A stretch of DNA of 64,000 bases from Luteimonas aquatica (GCF_022662575.1 NZ_JALBFU010000002.1:124001-188000), one strand, 5' to 3'; positions 9,872 to 19,763 are shown, numbered from the stretch's first letter. The notes: generated by a model not told the origin, from the sequence alone. Numbers and translations: made by a program.

Positions 9872-10198
9872 ATGAAGGGATTATGGATGCTTGGGGCCGG
9901 CATGCTGCTGTCGTTCCAGGCCGCGGCCGGCTACGTCAACGACGCCAAGATCACGAAGGTCAGGGTGGAGGCCAACGGAAAGGGCACGATCGCCCTGGAC
10001 TCGAACATCAACGGCTCGCCCGCGTGCACGGGGTATTACAGCGTGCTGTCCTTCGACGCCGGCAGCGCCGGCGGCAAGGCCATCATGGAGATGGCGCAAT
10101 TGGCGAAGGAGCATTACTGGTCGGTCACGGTCGAGGGCAGCGGCGCCTGCTCGATCTACCCGAGCCTGGAGGATGTGCAGTCACTGACGCTCGAGTAG
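9872..10198 (+). CDS. Small secreted protein of unknown function
   Basis: A 108-residue protein beginning MKGLWMLGAGMLLSFQAAAG, a clear signal peptide. The mature domain of about 88 residues is polar with two cysteines (PACTGYY and GACSIYP) that could form a disulfide. It is spaced 61 bases after the TonB-C-like gene, is preceded by the weak ribosome-binding site CGAGGA, and may be co-transcribed. No family was recognised. GC content is lower than in the neighbours. Confidence 0.65.
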   Translation: MKGLWMLGAGMLLSFQAAAGYVNDAKITKVRVEANGKGTIALDSNINGSPACTGYYSVLSFDAGSAGGKAIMEMAQLAKEHYWSVTVEGSGACSIYPSLEDVQSLTLE

Positions 10199-10241
10199 GG
10201 CGGCGGTGCCCGCGCGCTTGGGCGCCGGGCGTCGGCCCATG

Positions 10242-10269
10242 AAAAAAGCCCCGCGGACGCGGGGCTTTT
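10242..10269. terminator. Bidirectional rho-independent terminator
   Basis: AAAAGCCCCGCG-GA-CGCGGGGCTTTT forms a stem flanked by A-run and T-run, so it can act on both strands. It lies between two convergent genes, the small secreted protein (plus) and rho (minus). Confidence 0.9.
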
Positions 10270-10284
10270 CTGCGGCGCTCGACC

Positions 10285-11970
10285 TCAGCGCTTCATCGAC
10301 TGGAAGAACTCGTCGTTGGACTTGGTGGTCTTCATCTTGTCGAGCAGGAATTCCATCGCCGCGATCTCGTCCATCGGATGCAGCAGCTTGCGCAGGATCC
10401 AGATCTTCTGCAGCAGCTCCGGCTCGATCAGCAGGTCCTCGCGGCGGGTGCCGGACTGGTTGACGTTGATCGCCGGGTAGACGCGCTTCTCGGTGATGCG
10501 GCGGTCCAGGTGGATTTCCGAGTTGCCGGTGCCCTTGAACTCCTCGTAGATCACCTTGTCCATCGCGCTGCCGGTGTCGACCAGGGCGGTGGCGATGATC
10601 GTCAGCGAGCCGCCTTCCTCGACGTTGCGGGCCGCGCCGAAGAAGCGCTTGGGGCGATGCATGGCGTTGGAGTCCACGCCGCCGGTGAGCACCTTGCCGG
10701 AGGAGGGCACCACGTTGTTGTAGGCGCGGGCCAGGCGGGTGATCGAATCGAGCAGGATGACGACGTCCTTCTTGTGCTCGACCAGGCGCTTGGCGCGCTC
10801 GATCACCATCTCGGCGACCTGCACGTGGCGCGCGGCCGGCTCGTCGAAGGTGGAGGAGACCACTTCGCCGCGCACGGTGCGCTGCATTTCGGTCACTTCC
10901 TCGGGGCGCTCGTCCACCAGCAGCACGATCAGGTGCACGTCCGGATGGTTGCTGGTGATGGCGGTGGCGACCTGCTGCATCATCATCGTCTTGCCGGCCT
11001 TGGGCGGCGAGACGATCAGCGCGCGCTGGCCCTTGCCCTGCGGCGCCATCAGGTCGAGGATGCGGCCGGTGATGTCCTCGGTGGAGCCGTCGCCGCGCTC
11101 GAGCTTGAAGCGCTTGCGCGGGAACAGCGGGGTGAGGTTCTCGAACAATACCTTGCCGCGGCTGGCTTCCAGCGGTTCGCCGTTGATGGTGTCGACGATG
11201 GCCAGGGCGAAGTAGCGCTCGCCGTCCTTGGGCCAGCGGATGCGTCCGGCCAGGTGGTCGCCGGTGCGCAGGTTGAAGCGGCGGATCTGGCTGGGCGAGA
11301 TGTAGGTGTCGTCGGGGCCGGCCAGGTAGCTGGCCTCGGCCGAGCGCAGGAAGCCGTAGCCGTCGGGCAGGATTTCCAGCACGCCGTCGGCGGCGACGCC
11401 CTCGCCGTGGCGGGTCAGCACCTTCAGCAGGGCGAAGATCACGTCCTGCTTGCGGGCGCGGGCCACGCCCTCGTGGATGTTGAGCTGTTCGGCGATGTCG
11501 AGCAGCTTCTGCGCCGGCATGCGCTTGAGCTCGCCGAGCGAATACTGCGGGAAGCCTTCGGGGATGTTGGGCGGCGGCAGGCGCTGGGCCTGGTCGTTGT
11601 TGCCGTCCTCGCGGGGCAGGCCGTCCTCGCGGTAGCCGCCGCCGCGGTTGCGGTCGCGGCGATTGCGGAAGCGGTCGCGGCGGTTGTGCCGGTTGCCGTA
11701 GTCGCCCTGCTGGTCGCCGCGCTTCTCGCCGCCGTCCTGGCCGCCATTGCCGTTGCCGCCGCTGAAGGATTCAGGCGCGGACGCGGCGGGAGGCGGGGAG
11801 GGGGCGGCCGGAGGCGGCGCGGTCTGGGCGGGCGGCGGCGCGGCGGGCGCCGGCGGCAACGCGATTTCGGACTGGGGGGCCGCGGTCTTGGCGACGGCCT
11901 TGGTGGTGCGCACGGTTTTGCGCACGCGCTTCACGGCGGTATCGCCGGAATCGGGGGTTTTGGTAGACAA
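10285..11970 (-). CDS. rho: Transcription termination factor Rho with extended N-terminus
   Basis: A 561-residue hexameric RNA-dependent ATPase that terminates transcription. Residues 1 to about 140 are an extra low-complexity segment: Ala/Pro-rich at first, then Gly/Asn/Arg-rich ([15 protein letters not shown] and [19 protein letters not shown]). The standard protein then starts with the Rho N-terminal helix domain ([19 protein letters not shown]), the RNA-binding cold-shock domain ([15 protein letters not shown]) and the ATPase with Walker [10 protein letters not shown] near residue 322. E. coli Rho has 419 residues, so nearly all the excess is at the N-terminus. trxA lies upstream on the same strand, a common xanthomonad order. 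The start follows AGCGAGGAATTTCGCAC. Confidence 0.97.
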   Translation of the reverse strand: MSTKTPDSGDTAVKRVRKTVRTTKAVAKTAAPQSEIALPPAPAAPPPAQTAPPPAAPSPPPAASAPESFSGGNGNGGQDGGEKRGDQQGDYGNRHNRRDRFRNRRDRNRGGGYREDGLPREDGNNDQAQRLPPPNIPEGFPQYSLGELKRMPAQKLLDIAEQLNIHEGVARARKQDVIFALLKVLTRHGEGVAADGVLEILPDGYGFLRSAEASYLAGPDDTYISPSQIRRFNLRTGDHLAGRIRWPKDGERYFALAIVDTINGEPLEASRGKVLFENLTPLFPRKRFKLERGDGSTEDITGRILDLMAPQGKGQRALIVSPPKAGKTMMMQQVATAITSNHPDVHLIVLLVDERPEEVTEMQRTVRGEVVSSTFDEPAARHVQVAEMVIERAKRLVEHKKDVVILLDSITRLARAYNNVVPSSGKVLTGGVDSNAMHRPKRFFGAARNVEEGGSLTIIATALVDTGSAMDKVIYEEFKGTGNSEIHLDRRITEKRVYPAINVNQSGTRREDLLIEPELLQKIWILRKLLHPMDEIAAMEFLLDKMKTTKSNDEFFQSMKR

Positions 11971-12280
11971 GTGCGAAATTCCTCGCTAGCTGCGAGCGTC
12001 CGCAGAAGGCGGACGGGATGGGAGAAGTGGAGGTGTCGAGATGGGTGCGGCGCCTGGATCGCGCCGGGAGATGCGTCGGCACCCCCGACCGGTTGCGCGC
12101 CGGTTGCGGAAAAACTAGCACCGACCCGGCACGGCGGCAAGCGCCCGGTGGGCGGGGATTCATCGAAACGTGCCGGCGGCCGGTGCCGGAAGCGCTCGGC
12201 TGCAGAGCTTCAGGTTGGGCCGGAGCCCTGGAATTCAAGGACCGCGCACGCCGTCCCGGCTGCCGGGACGGCGGCGAGCC
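11971..12280. other. rho leader / trxA-rho intergenic region
   Basis: This 310-base stretch separates trxA from rho, both on the minus strand. It holds an 11-base perfect inverted repeat, GCCGTCCCGGC-T-GCCGGGACGGC (12250-12272), just after the trxA stop. It may be a trxA terminator, but no T-run follows. The rest presumably contains the rho leader, which is known in enterobacteria to be subject to Rho autoregulation. No motif proves that here. Confidence 0.5.
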
Positions 12281-12607
12281 TCAGATCGCCTTGTCGATCA
12301 TCTGCGCCAGTTGCGCCTTGCCGACGGCGCCGATCTGGGTGGCCTGGACCTGGCCGTCCTTGAACAGCAGCAGCATGGGAATCGAGCGCACGTGGTACTT
12401 CATGGCCGTGCCGCGGTTCTCGTCCACGTTCACCTTGGCGATCTTGACCTTGCCCTCGTAGGTCTCGGCCAGCTCGTCCAGGGCGGGGGCGATCATCTTG
12501 CACGGCCCGCACCACTCGGCCCAGAAATCGACCAGGACGGGCTCGGACGACTGCAGCACGGCTGCGTCGAAATCGGCGTCGGTGGCGTGGATGATCTTCT
12601 CGCTCAC
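12281..12607 (-). CDS. trxA: Thioredoxin 1
   Basis: A 108-residue cytosolic thioredoxin with the canonical active site WCGPC (Cys33 and Cys36) in [14 protein letters not shown]. The cis-proline segment [13 protein letters not shown] is present. It starts with GTG at 12607, seven bases after AGGAGA. Thioredoxin reduces protein disulfides such as those of ribonucleotide reductase. It is placed upstream of rho and divergent from rhlB, as in Xanthomonas genomes (family knowledge). Confidence 0.97.
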   Translation of the reverse strand: MSEKIIHATDADFDAAVLQSSEPVLVDFWAEWCGPCKMIAPALDELAETYEGKVKIAKVNVDENRGTAMKYHVRSIPMLLLFKDGQVQATQIGAVGKAQLAQMIDKAI

Positions 12608-12871
12608 TGCAATCTCCTGGGGATCAAGGGCAGGGGACCGCCATGGCGGCCCCGGTTAACTGTTAAACTGGGGTAAGGCGGGACCTGTTTCAAGCTACCA
12701 GTCACGCCCAAGCAACGCCGCAAGTCGCGTCCAGGGACCGAAAAGCCATACCACGGAGGGTGGCTCCAGCCCACGCAGCCCACTCATCGTCCGGCGCAAC
12801 CAGTCTGCGCGGCGGCCGTCATCCACGCAAGCGCATCGATGCGCTACCGCCTGCTTCATAAGCATTTTTTC
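12608..12871. other. Divergent trxA/rhlB promoter region
   Basis: These 264 bases separate two divergent starts and must carry both promoters. A short AT-rich element, GTTAACTGTTAAAC (12655-12668), stands out in otherwise GC-rich DNA and may belong to the trxA promoter. No confident -35/-10 pair was assigned. A pyrimidine/T-rich stretch directly before the rhlB ATG lacks a good ribosome-binding site. Confidence 0.4.
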
Positions 12872-14626
12872 ATGAGCGACAAACCTCTTACCGACATCAC
12901 CTTTTCCGCCTTCGAGTTGCATCCGGCGCTGCTGGCCGGCCTCGAGGCCGCCGGGTTCACCCGCTGCACCCCGATCCAGGCGCTGACCCTGCCCGTGGCG
13001 CTGCCCGGCCGCGACGTCGCCGGACAGGCCCAGACTGGCACCGGCAAGACCCTGGCCTTCCTGATCACGGTCATCAACCGCCTGCTCTCGCGCCCGGCCC
13101 TGGCCGAGCGCAAGCCCGAGGACCCGCGCGCCCTGATCCTGGCCCCGACCCGCGAGCTGGCCATCCAGATCCACAAGGACGCGATGAAGTTCGCCTCCGA
13201 CCTGGGCCTGAAGTTCGCCCTGGTCTACGGCGGGGTCGACTACGACAAGCAGCGCGCCCAGCTGCAGGCCGGCGCCGACGTCATCATCGCCACGCCCGGC
13301 CGCCTGATCGACTACGTCAAGCAGCACAAGGTGGTCTCGCTGCACGCCTGCGAGATCTGCGTGCTGGACGAGGCCGACCGCATGTTCGACCTGGGCTTCA
13401 TCAAGGACATCCGCTTCCTGCTGCGCCGCATGCCGGTGCGCACCGAGCGGCAGACCCTGCTGTACTCGGCCACGCTCAGCCACCGCGTGCTGGAACTGGC
13501 CTACGAGCACATGAACGACCCCGAGAAGCTGGTGGTCGAGGCCGAGACGGTGACCGCCGCGCGCGTGCGGCAGAAGCTCTACTACCCCGCCGACGAGGAG
13601 AAGCTGCCGCTGCTGCTGGGCCTGCTCTCGCGCAGCGAGGGCGCGCGCACCATGGTGTTCGTCAACACCAAGGCCTTCGTCGAGCGCGTGGCGCGCGCGC
13701 TGGAGCGCGCCGGCTACCGCGTGGCCGTGCTCTCCGGTGACGTGCCGCAGAAGAAGCGCGAGACGCTGCTCAAGCGCTTCCAGGCCGGCCAGCTGGAAAT
13801 CCTGGTCGCCACCGACGTGGCCGCGCGCGGCCTGCACATCGACGGCGTCAGCCACGTCTACAACTACGACCTGCCCTTCGATGCCGAGGACTACGTGCAC
13901 CGCATCGGCCGCACCGCGCGCCTGGGCGCCGAGGGCGATGCGATCAGCTTCGCCTGCGAGCGCTACGCGATGGGCCTGCCGGACATCGAGGCCTACATCG
14001 AGCAGAAGATCCCGTCCGAGCCGGTGACCCCGGACCTGCTGACGGCGCTGCCGCGCAAGCCGCGCGAGGGCGTGGCCGTGTCGATCGACGGGGACGACGA
14101 GGAAGGCGAGAGCATCGGCGAGATCTTCAAGGAAGCGCGCGAGCAGCGCGCGGCCGACGAGGCCCGCCGGGGCGGCGGTCCGCGCGGCCGCAGCGGCGGC
14201 GGTCGCGGGACCGGTCGTTCCGCGCGCGGAGGCGATTCACGCCCGCCGCGCGAGGGCGAGGGACGCCGCGAACGCGGGCCGCGTCCGCCGCGCCCCCAGG
14301 GCGAGACGGCGCAGCCGCAGGCATCGATGGCGTCCGCCGCCGTCGCCGAGGGCACCACCGAGGAGCGCGCCCCGCGCAAGCGCCGTCGCCGTCGCGGCGG
14401 CCGGCGCGTGGAAAACGGCGAGGCGGTGCAGAACAACGCAGCGCCGGGGCAGACGGCAGCGCCGGCGGCCACCGCCCGCGCGCCGCAGCAGATCACCCCG
14501 CAGCAGGTCAGGCCCGGCAAGCCGGCCAAGGCCGCGAACGCGGGGGAGACCGCGCCCTCGCTGCTGTCGCGCATCGGCCGCGGCCTGAAGAAGCTGGTCA
14601 CGCGCGCGCCCAGAACCCAGCACTGA
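12872..14626 (+). CDS. rhlB: ATP-dependent RNA helicase RhlB (DEAD-box) with basic C-terminal tail
   Basis: A 584-residue DEAD-box helicase. The Q motif lies within residues 11-40 (FELHPALL to [10 protein letters not shown]), Walker A AQTGTGKT at 53-60, DEAD at 166-169, SAT in [10 protein letters not shown], and HRIGRTAR in motif VI. RhlB unwinds structured RNA and feeds the degradosome. The last 160 residues are a disordered tail rich in Arg, Gly, Pro and Ala ([22 protein letters not shown] and [10 protein letters not shown]), longer than the E. coli tail. The start at [11 protein letters not shown] is chosen by alignment with known RhlB. An in-frame start 33 bases upstream is unlikely. Confidence 0.95.
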   Translation: MSDKPLTDITFSAFELHPALLAGLEAAGFTRCTPIQALTLPVALPGRDVAGQAQTGTGKTLAFLITVINRLLSRPALAERKPEDPRALILAPTRELAIQIHKDAMKFASDLGLKFALVYGGVDYDKQRAQLQAGADVIIATPGRLIDYVKQHKVVSLHACEICVLDEADRMFDLGFIKDIRFLLRRMPVRTERQTLLYSATLSHRVLELAYEHMNDPEKLVVEAETVTAARVRQKLYYPADEEKLPLLLGLLSRSEGARTMVFVNTKAFVERVARALERAGYRVAVLSGDVPQKKRETLLKRFQAGQLEILVATDVAARGLHIDGVSHVYNYDLPFDAEDYVHRIGRTARLGAEGDAISFACERYAMGLPDIEAYIEQKIPSEPVTPDLLTALPRKPREGVAVSIDGDDEEGESIGEIFKEAREQRAADEARRGGGPRGRSGGGRGTGRSARGGDSRPPREGEGRRERGPRPPRPQGETAQPQASMASAAVAEGTTEERAPRKRRRRRGGRRVENGEAVQNNAAPGQTAAPAATARAPQQITPQQVRPGKPAKAANAGETAPSLLSRIGRGLKKLVTRAPRTQH

Positions 14627-14731
14627 TCGCCGCACGGCGTCGGGTCCGGAGCGCGGGGGTGAAACTTCGTGGCTCCGGGCCGATAATCCCGGTGCCCGGC
14701 CCCCACTCTAGGGCCTCCACTTCCGGTTTTC

Positions 14732-15421
14732 ATGAGCGTCCTGCGCTTCGACAACGTCAGCAAGCAATATCCGGGCGGCCACGCGGCGCTCTCGGACGTC
14801 AGTTTCGAAGTGCGGCCCGGCGAGATGCTGTTCGTCACCGGCCATTCCGGGGCCGGCAAGAGCACCCTGCTCAAGCTCATCCACCTGTCCGAGCGGCCCA
14901 GCCGCGGCGCCGTGCTGTTCGGCGAGCGCAACCTGATGAAGGTGCGCGGCCGCCGCGTCGCGCTGCACCGCCGCGAGGTCGGGGTGGTGTTCCAGGACCA
15001 CCGGCTGCTCACCGACCGCAGCGTGTTCGAGAACGTGGCGCTGCCGCTGATCCTGCGCGGCATGCGCCGCGGCGAGATCGCCAAGCGCGTGCGCGGCGCG
15101 CTGGAGAAGCTCGGCCTGGGCGCGCGCGAGCGCGCGCTGCCCACCCAGCTCTCCGCCGGCGAGCAGCAGCGCGTGGGCATCGCCCGCGCGGTGGTGTCCG
15201 AGCCGCGGCTGCTGGTCGCTGACGAGCCCACCGGCAACCTCGACCCGACCCTGTCGGCCGAGATCATGGCGCTGTTCTCCTCGCTGCCGGCGCGCGGCAC
15301 CAGCGTGATGATCGCCAGCCACGACCTCGGCCTGGTCAAGCGCATGAAGAAGCGCGTGCTGGTGCTCGACCACGGCCGCCTGGCCGACGACATCTCGCCG
15401 GAGGACCTGGCCGATGAGTGA
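14732..15421 (+). CDS. ftsE: Cell division ATP-binding protein FtsE
   Basis: A 229-residue ABC ATPase. Walker A GHSGAGKST is at residues 37-45, the signature LSAGEQQRVGIARA near 140, and Walker B LLVADEPTGNLD near 162. With FtsX it forms an ABC-like complex at the divisome that controls periplasmic murein hydrolase activation. The stop overlaps the start of ftsX by 8 bases, which suggests coupled translation. Length is standard for the family. Confidence 0.96.
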   Translation: MSVLRFDNVSKQYPGGHAALSDVSFEVRPGEMLFVTGHSGAGKSTLLKLIHLSERPSRGAVLFGERNLMKVRGRRVALHRREVGVVFQDHRLLTDRSVFENVALPLILRGMRRGEIAKRVRGALEKLGLGARERALPTQLSAGEQQRVGIARAVVSEPRLLVADEPTGNLDPTLSAEIMALFSSLPARGTSVMIASHDLGLVKRMKKRVLVLDHGRLADDISPEDLADE

Positions 15422-16424
15422 GGCCGACGCGCGCGAGCCGATCGATCCGCATCGCCAGCGCGAGCTCGAATCGCGCCGTCCGCGCGAGGGCGAGGCGCCG
15501 CGCGCGGCGTCCGGCAACGGCGTGGCCACCTGGTTCGACCACCATCTCTACAGCGTCGTCGCCAGCCTCGGCCGCATGCTCGGCAAGCCGTGGGCGACGC
15601 TGCTCACCGTCGGCGTGATGGCGGTGGCGCTGGCGCTGCCGCTCGGGCTGTGGCTGGTGCTGGGCAATATCGAGCGTTTCGCCGGGCACGTGGAGCAGTC
15701 GCGCGAGATCAGCGTGTTCCTCAAGCAGGACGTGGGCGCCGCGCGCGCGCAGGCGCTGGCGGGCGAGCTGCGCGACCGCCGCAACGTCGGCAAGGTGGTG
15801 CTGCGCACGCCGGAACAGGGCCTGCAGGAGCTGCGCGAGAAGGGCGGCCTGGGCGAGGCGATCGACGCGGCGGGCGACAATCCGCTGCCGTTCCTGCTGA
15901 TCGTGACCCCGCGCGGCGACGAGGCGATGCTCGCCGACGGCCTGCGCCAGCTGCCGGAGGCCGACCAGGTGCAGCACGACGCGCAATGGCGCCAGCGCCT
16001 GAACGACTGGCTGCGCTTCGGCAACCGCGCCGCCTGGGTGCTGGCTGCGCTGCTTGGCCTCGGAGCGCTGCTGGTGGTGGGCAATACCGTGCGCCTGGAC
16101 ATCCAGGGGCGGCGCGAGGAGATCGGCGTGCTGCAGCTGCTGGGCGCCACCGACGGCTTCATCCGCCGCCCGTTCCTGTACCTGGGCGCCTGGTACGGCC
16201 TGGCCGCGGGCGCGGCGGCAATCGGGCTGCTGACGCTGACCGGGATGGCGCTGCGCGAACCGCTGGCCGAACTGGCGCGCAGCTACGGCAGCCGTTTCGA
16301 GCTGGCCGGCTTCACGCCGGTCCAGGTGCTGGTCGTGCTGGCCGGGGCGGCGCTGCTCGGCTGGCTGGGCGGCGGCATCGTGACCGGGCACTTCCTGCGG
16401 CAGACCCGACCGACGGATACCTAG
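15414..16424 (+). CDS. ftsX: Cell division protein FtsX
   Basis: A 336-residue permease-like protein with a hydrophilic N-terminus of about 55 residues and a first membrane segment near LLTVGVMAVALALPLGLWLVL. An extracytoplasmic loop follows (FAGHVEQSREISVFLKQDV to the next helix near residue 205), then three more helices (AAWVLAALLGLGALLVVG, LGAWYGLAAGAAAIGLLTLTG and VLVVLAGAALLGWLGGGIV). The four-helix FtsX/MacB layout is complete. It partners with FtsE, encoded just upstream with overlapping ends. Confidence 0.95.
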   Translation: MSEADAREPIDPHRQRELESRRPREGEAPRAASGNGVATWFDHHLYSVVASLGRMLGKPWATLLTVGVMAVALALPLGLWLVLGNIERFAGHVEQSREISVFLKQDVGAARAQALAGELRDRRNVGKVVLRTPEQGLQELREKGGLGEAIDAAGDNPLPFLLIVTPRGDEAMLADGLRQLPEADQVQHDAQWRQRLNDWLRFGNRAAWVLAALLGLGALLVVGNTVRLDIQGRREEIGVLQLLGATDGFIRRPFLYLGAWYGLAAGAAAIGLLTLTGMALREPLAELARSYGSRFELAGFTPVQVLVVLAGAALLGWLGGGIVTGHFLRQTRPTDT

Positions 16425-16516
16425 GGGCCGCCCGCCGCCATGAAAGGGCTCGCGTTGCTTCTCAAAGGCCGTCCGCTGGTGCTCCTTGGCGCGGCGCCCG
16501 CAGCGGGTGGCCGCTG

Positions 16517-17377
16517 ATGGCCGCCGCGCAGGACCTCCGCCACGTGGCCAGCGACGCGCCGCGGGTGATGGTGGTCGACGGTTCGCGGATGATGCGCAAG
16601 CTGATCGGCGACGTGCTGCGGCGCGAGCTGGCCAATGTCGAGGTGATCGGCTGCAGCGGGCTGGCCGAGGCCGGCGCCGTGCTCGCCGACACGCCCGTGG
16701 ACCTGGTGACCACCGCGCTGGTGCTGCCCGACGGCGACGGCCTGCGCCTGGCGCAGACGGTGCGCGCGGCCGCCGGCCAGCGCTACATCCCGGTGATCGT
16801 GATCTCCGGCGACGCGCAGTCGCACCTGGAGAACCGGCGCTTCACCGAGGATGTGACCGATTATTTCGACAAGGCGCTCGGCCACCAGGCGCTGGCGGCC
16901 TTCGTGCGCGGCTACGTGCAGCCGCATCCGGACAGGATGACCGTGCCCGGCGCGCACGTGCTCTACATCGAGGACAGCCGCACCGTCGCGCTGGCGACCA
17001 TGCGCATGCTGCAGGCGCGCTCGATGCACGTCACCCACGTGGTCAGCGCCGAGGCGGCGCTGGAGTTCCTGCGCGAGCGCCGCGCCAGCGGCAACGCGCC
17101 GGGCGTCGATCTGGTGCTGACCGACGTGTACCTGAAGGGCGAACTCGACGGCCGCGACGTGCTGGCGGCGGTCCGCCACGAGTTCGGCTACGGCAAGCGC
17201 CGCCTGCCGGTGCTGGTGATGACCGGCGACGACAACCGCGACAACCAGTCGACGTTGCTGCGCGAGGGCGCCAACGACCTGGTGCTCAAGCCGATCGAGG
17301 AGCGCCTGCTGGTGACCAAGGCGCTGTTCCAGCTGCGCCTGGCGCGGATGCAGGACCGGCGGACACCCGCCGCTTGA
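16517..17377 (+). CDS. Double-receiver response regulator with a degenerate first receiver
   Basis: A 286-residue protein of two receiver domains and no output domain. The second receiver (about 146-265) has the full pocket: Glu152/Asp153, phospho-acceptor Asp203 in VDLVLTDVYLK, and Lys258 in VLKPI. The first (about 16-125) keeps Asp21 and Lys119 but has Gly22 for the second acidic residue and Ala67 where the acceptor Asp should be (VDLVTTALVLPDGDG). The first domain therefore probably cannot be phosphorylated. No kinase is adjacent. It follows ftsX by 92 bases and precedes a VOC gene and ung. Target unknown. Confidence 0.85.
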   Translation: MAAAQDLRHVASDAPRVMVVDGSRMMRKLIGDVLRRELANVEVIGCSGLAEAGAVLADTPVDLVTTALVLPDGDGLRLAQTVRAAAGQRYIPVIVISGDAQSHLENRRFTEDVTDYFDKALGHQALAAFVRGYVQPHPDRMTVPGAHVLYIEDSRTVALATMRMLQARSMHVTHVVSAEAALEFLRERRASGNAPGVDLVLTDVYLKGELDGRDVLAAVRHEFGYGKRRLPVLVMTGDDNRDNQSTLLREGANDLVLKPIEERLLVTKALFQLRLARMQDRRTPAA

Positions 17378-17395
17378 GGCGCCGGAGGACGAGGG

Positions 17396-17746
17396 ATGAA
17401 GATCAAGCGCATCGTCGCCAACCTGCCGGCGGCCGATCCCGCCGCCGGCGACGCCTTCTATCGCGACCTGCTGGGCCTGGAGGTGCTGATGGATCACGGC
17501 TGGCTGCGGACCTACGGCAACCGGGCGAAGATGACCGTGCAGCTGGGCGTGGCCGCCGAGGGCGGTTCCGGCACGCCGGTGCCCGCGCTGTCGATCGAGG
17601 TGGACGACCTCGACCAGGCGCTGGCGCGCGCGCATGCGGCCGGCATCCCCATCGAATACGGGCCGGCGCTCGAGCCCTGGGGCGTGCGCAGGTTCTATGT
17701 GCGCGACCCCTTCGGTAATGTGGTCAACCTCCTGCAGCATCTTTGA
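17396..17746 (+). CDS. VOC/glyoxalase-fold protein
   Basis: A 116-residue single-unit vicinal-oxygen-chelate protein. It starts [30 protein letters not shown] and ends with [16 protein letters not shown], the classic beta-alpha-beta-beta-beta closing motif (GxxxxFxDPxGNxxxL). Members are dimeric metalloenzymes or resistance/binding proteins. The substrate cannot be deduced. The ribosome-binding site GGAGGACGAGGG lies directly before the ATG. It lies 18 bases after the response regulator. Confidence 0.8.
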   Translation: MKIKRIVANLPAADPAAGDAFYRDLLGLEVLMDHGWLRTYGNRAKMTVQLGVAAEGGSGTPVPALSIEVDDLDQALARAHAAGIPIEYGPALEPWGVRRFYVRDPFGNVVNLLQHL

Positions 17747-17774
17747 CCATACCGAGGCGGGATCGTACGGGACC

Positions 17775-18494
17775 ATGAACGACGAAGACAAAGAGGGCCG
17801 CATCAAGCTCGAGCCTTCCTGGAAGGCGCGCGTGGGCGACTACCTGCAGCGCGAGGAGATGCGCGCGCTCTCGGCCTTCCTGCGCGAGCGCAAGGCGGCC
17901 GGCGCGCGCATCTATCCGCCCGGGCCGCGCATCTTCGCCGCCTTCGACGCCACGCCGTTCGAGGCGGTGAAGGTGGTGATCCTCGGCCAGGACCCGTACC
18001 ACGGCCCTGGCCAGGCGCATGGCCTGTGCTTCTCGGTGCTGCCGGGCGTGCCGGTGCCGCCGTCGCTGGACAACATCTACAAGGAAATCCAGCGCGACCT
18101 CGGCATCGCGCGCCCCGACCACGGCTACCTGATGCCCTGGGCCGAGCGCGGCGTGCTGCTGCTCAACGCGGTGCTGACGGTGGAGGAGGGGCGCGCCGGC
18201 GCGCACCAGGGCAAGGGCTGGGAGGGCTTCACCGACCACGTCGTGGACACGCTCAACCGCGAGCGCGAAGGCCTGGTCTTCCTGCTCTGGGGCAGCTACG
18301 CGCAGGCCAAGGGTCGGGTGATCGACACGCGCCGCCATCGCGTGCTCAAGACCACGCATCCCTCGCCGCTGTCCGCGCACCGCGGCTTCCTCGGCAGCGG
18401 GCATTTCTCCGCGGCCAACGACTATCTCTCGCGCCACGGCCAGGCGCCCGTCGACTGGTCCCTGCCGCCGCGCGCCGAGCTGGTGGTGAGGTGA
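17775..18494 (+). CDS. ung: Uracil-DNA glycosylase, family 1
   Basis: A 239-residue enzyme that removes uracil from DNA at the start of base-excision repair. The catalytic motif [18 protein letters not shown] contains Asp73. The second motif [17 protein letters not shown] contains the transition-state histidine near residue 195. The start [16 protein letters not shown] is preferred over an upstream in-frame ATG inside the VOC gene. The stop overlaps the GTG of the next gene by 4 bases (GTGA). Confidence 0.96.
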   Translation: MNDEDKEGRIKLEPSWKARVGDYLQREEMRALSAFLRERKAAGARIYPPGPRIFAAFDATPFEAVKVVILGQDPYHGPGQAHGLCFSVLPGVPVPPSLDNIYKEIQRDLGIARPDHGYLMPWAERGVLLLNAVLTVEEGRAGAHQGKGWEGFTDHVVDTLNREREGLVFLLWGSYAQAKGRVIDTRRHRVLKTTHPSPLSAHRGFLGSGHFSAANDYLSRHGQAPVDWSLPPRAELVVR

Positions 18495-19267
18495 GGACGG
18501 TCGTCGCCACCCGCTACGTCACGCCGCTGCGCGAGGGCGGCTCGCTGCCGGCGGTGGTGGAGGCCGACGACGAGGGCATGTACGTGATGAAGTTCCGCGG
18601 CGCCGGGCAGGGCGCCAAGGCGCTGATCGCGGAACTGGTGGCGGGCGAGTTCGCCCGCGCGCTCGGCCTGCCGGTGCCGGAGATCGTGCTGATCGAGCTC
18701 GACCCGGACATGGCGCGCACGGAGCCGGACCCGGAGATCCAGGAGCTGATCCGCGCCAGCGCCGGCTGCAACCTCGCCCTGGACTACCTGCCCGGCGCGC
18801 TCAACTACGATCCGCTGGTCGACCGGCCCGAGGCCGAGCTGGCCTCGCGCGTGGTCTGGTTCGACGCCTTCGTCAGCAACGTCGACCGCACCGCGCGCAA
18901 CACCAACCTGCTGATGTGGCATCGCCGCCTGCAGCTGATCGACCACGGCGCGGCGCTGTACTTCCACCACGACTGGAGCAGCGCCGGGCGCGCGGCCGAG
19001 GCGGCCTTCCCGCTGATCCGCGACCACGTGCTGCTGCCCTTCGCCACGCGGCTGCGCGAGGCCGACGCCGCGCTGGCCGGGCGCGTGGACGAGGCCGGCA
19101 TCGCGCGCATCGTCGCGCAGGTCCCGGACGCCTGGCTGGCCGGCGAGCCGGCGTTCGCCGACGCCGCCCAGTACCGCCAGGCCTACGTCGACTACTTCTG
19201 CCGCCGCCTGGCCGGGCGCGGCGCGTTCGTGGAGGAGGCGATCCGTGCCCAGTCCGTCCACGTATGA
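18491..19267 (+). CDS. HipA-like kinase-domain protein
   Basis: A 258-residue protein matching the short HipA-like family. [19 protein letters not shown] carries the catalytic Asp and downstream Asn, followed by [10 protein letters not shown], the counterpart of the metal-binding DFG-type loop. It lacks the separate N-terminal HipA_N domain. There is no adjacent HipB-type DNA-binding antitoxin. The start GTG overlaps the ung stop. A DUF3037 gene follows, overlapping by 23 bases, and the two are probably translated together. Kinase activity and target are inferred. Confidence 0.75.
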   Translation: MRTVVATRYVTPLREGGSLPAVVEADDEGMYVMKFRGAGQGAKALIAELVAGEFARALGLPVPEIVLIELDPDMARTEPDPEIQELIRASAGCNLALDYLPGALNYDPLVDRPEAELASRVVWFDAFVSNVDRTARNTNLLMWHRRLQLIDHGAALYFHHDWSSAGRAAEAAFPLIRDHVLLPFATRLREADAALAGRVDEAGIARIVAQVPDAWLAGEPAFADAAQYRQAYVDYFCRRLAGRGAFVEEAIRAQSVHV

Positions 19268-19634
19268 CTATGCCGTGGTGCGCGTGGTGCCGCGCGTGGA
19301 GCGCGAGGAGTTCGTCAACGTCGGCGTGGTGGTCTCCTGCCCCGGCGCCGGCGTGCTCGCGGCCGCCATCGAGCTGGACGAGGCGCGGCTGCGCGCGCTC
19401 GATCCGAAGGTGGACCTGGACGCCGTGCGCGCCCACCTCGACGCGGTGGTGCGCATCTGTCGCGGCGGCGCCGAGGCCGCGCCGATCGGCCTGCTGGCGC
19501 CGCGCGCGCGCTTCCACTGGCTCACCGCCCGGCGCAGCGCGATCATCCAGATGTCGCCGGTGCATACCGGGCGCACCGCCGATCCCGATCAACTGATCGA
19601 GCACTTGCTGGCGCGGATGGTCAGGCTAGGATAG
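19245..19634 (+). CDS. DUF3037 family protein
   Basis: A 129-residue protein with the opening [24 protein letters not shown], characteristic of DUF3037. It starts with GTG at 19245 after GGAGGAGG. The whole start region overlaps the end of the HipA-like gene by 23 bases, and the two families are commonly found side by side. No catalytic motif was recognised. Function is unknown. A partner or regulator role for the kinase-like protein is a guess from context. Confidence 0.8.
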   Translation: MPSPSTYDYAVVRVVPRVEREEFVNVGVVVSCPGAGVLAAAIELDEARLRALDPKVDLDAVRAHLDAVVRICRGGAEAAPIGLLAPRARFHWLTARRSAIIQMSPVHTGRTADPDQLIEHLLARMVRLG

Positions 19635-19763
19635 TCATCCCGGCGCGCATGCGGCGCGCCCGGCGACGTGGTCGCGGCCTGCATGGGCAGGGGGCGGATA
19701 TTCGGGCGCAGGCGCGTTCCGTAAATCGCAACGACAATCCCATACGACAAGGAGTGTGTGGCT

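Noticed and set aside
10378-12363. A 661-residue plus-strand frame opposite rho
   Set aside because: It is antisense to the well-supported rho and lacks recognisable domains.
19758-19763. GTG start for the secreted protein at 19758
   Set aside because: The ribosome-binding site would be only three bases from it. The ATG at 19764 is better spaced and begins a normal signal peptide.
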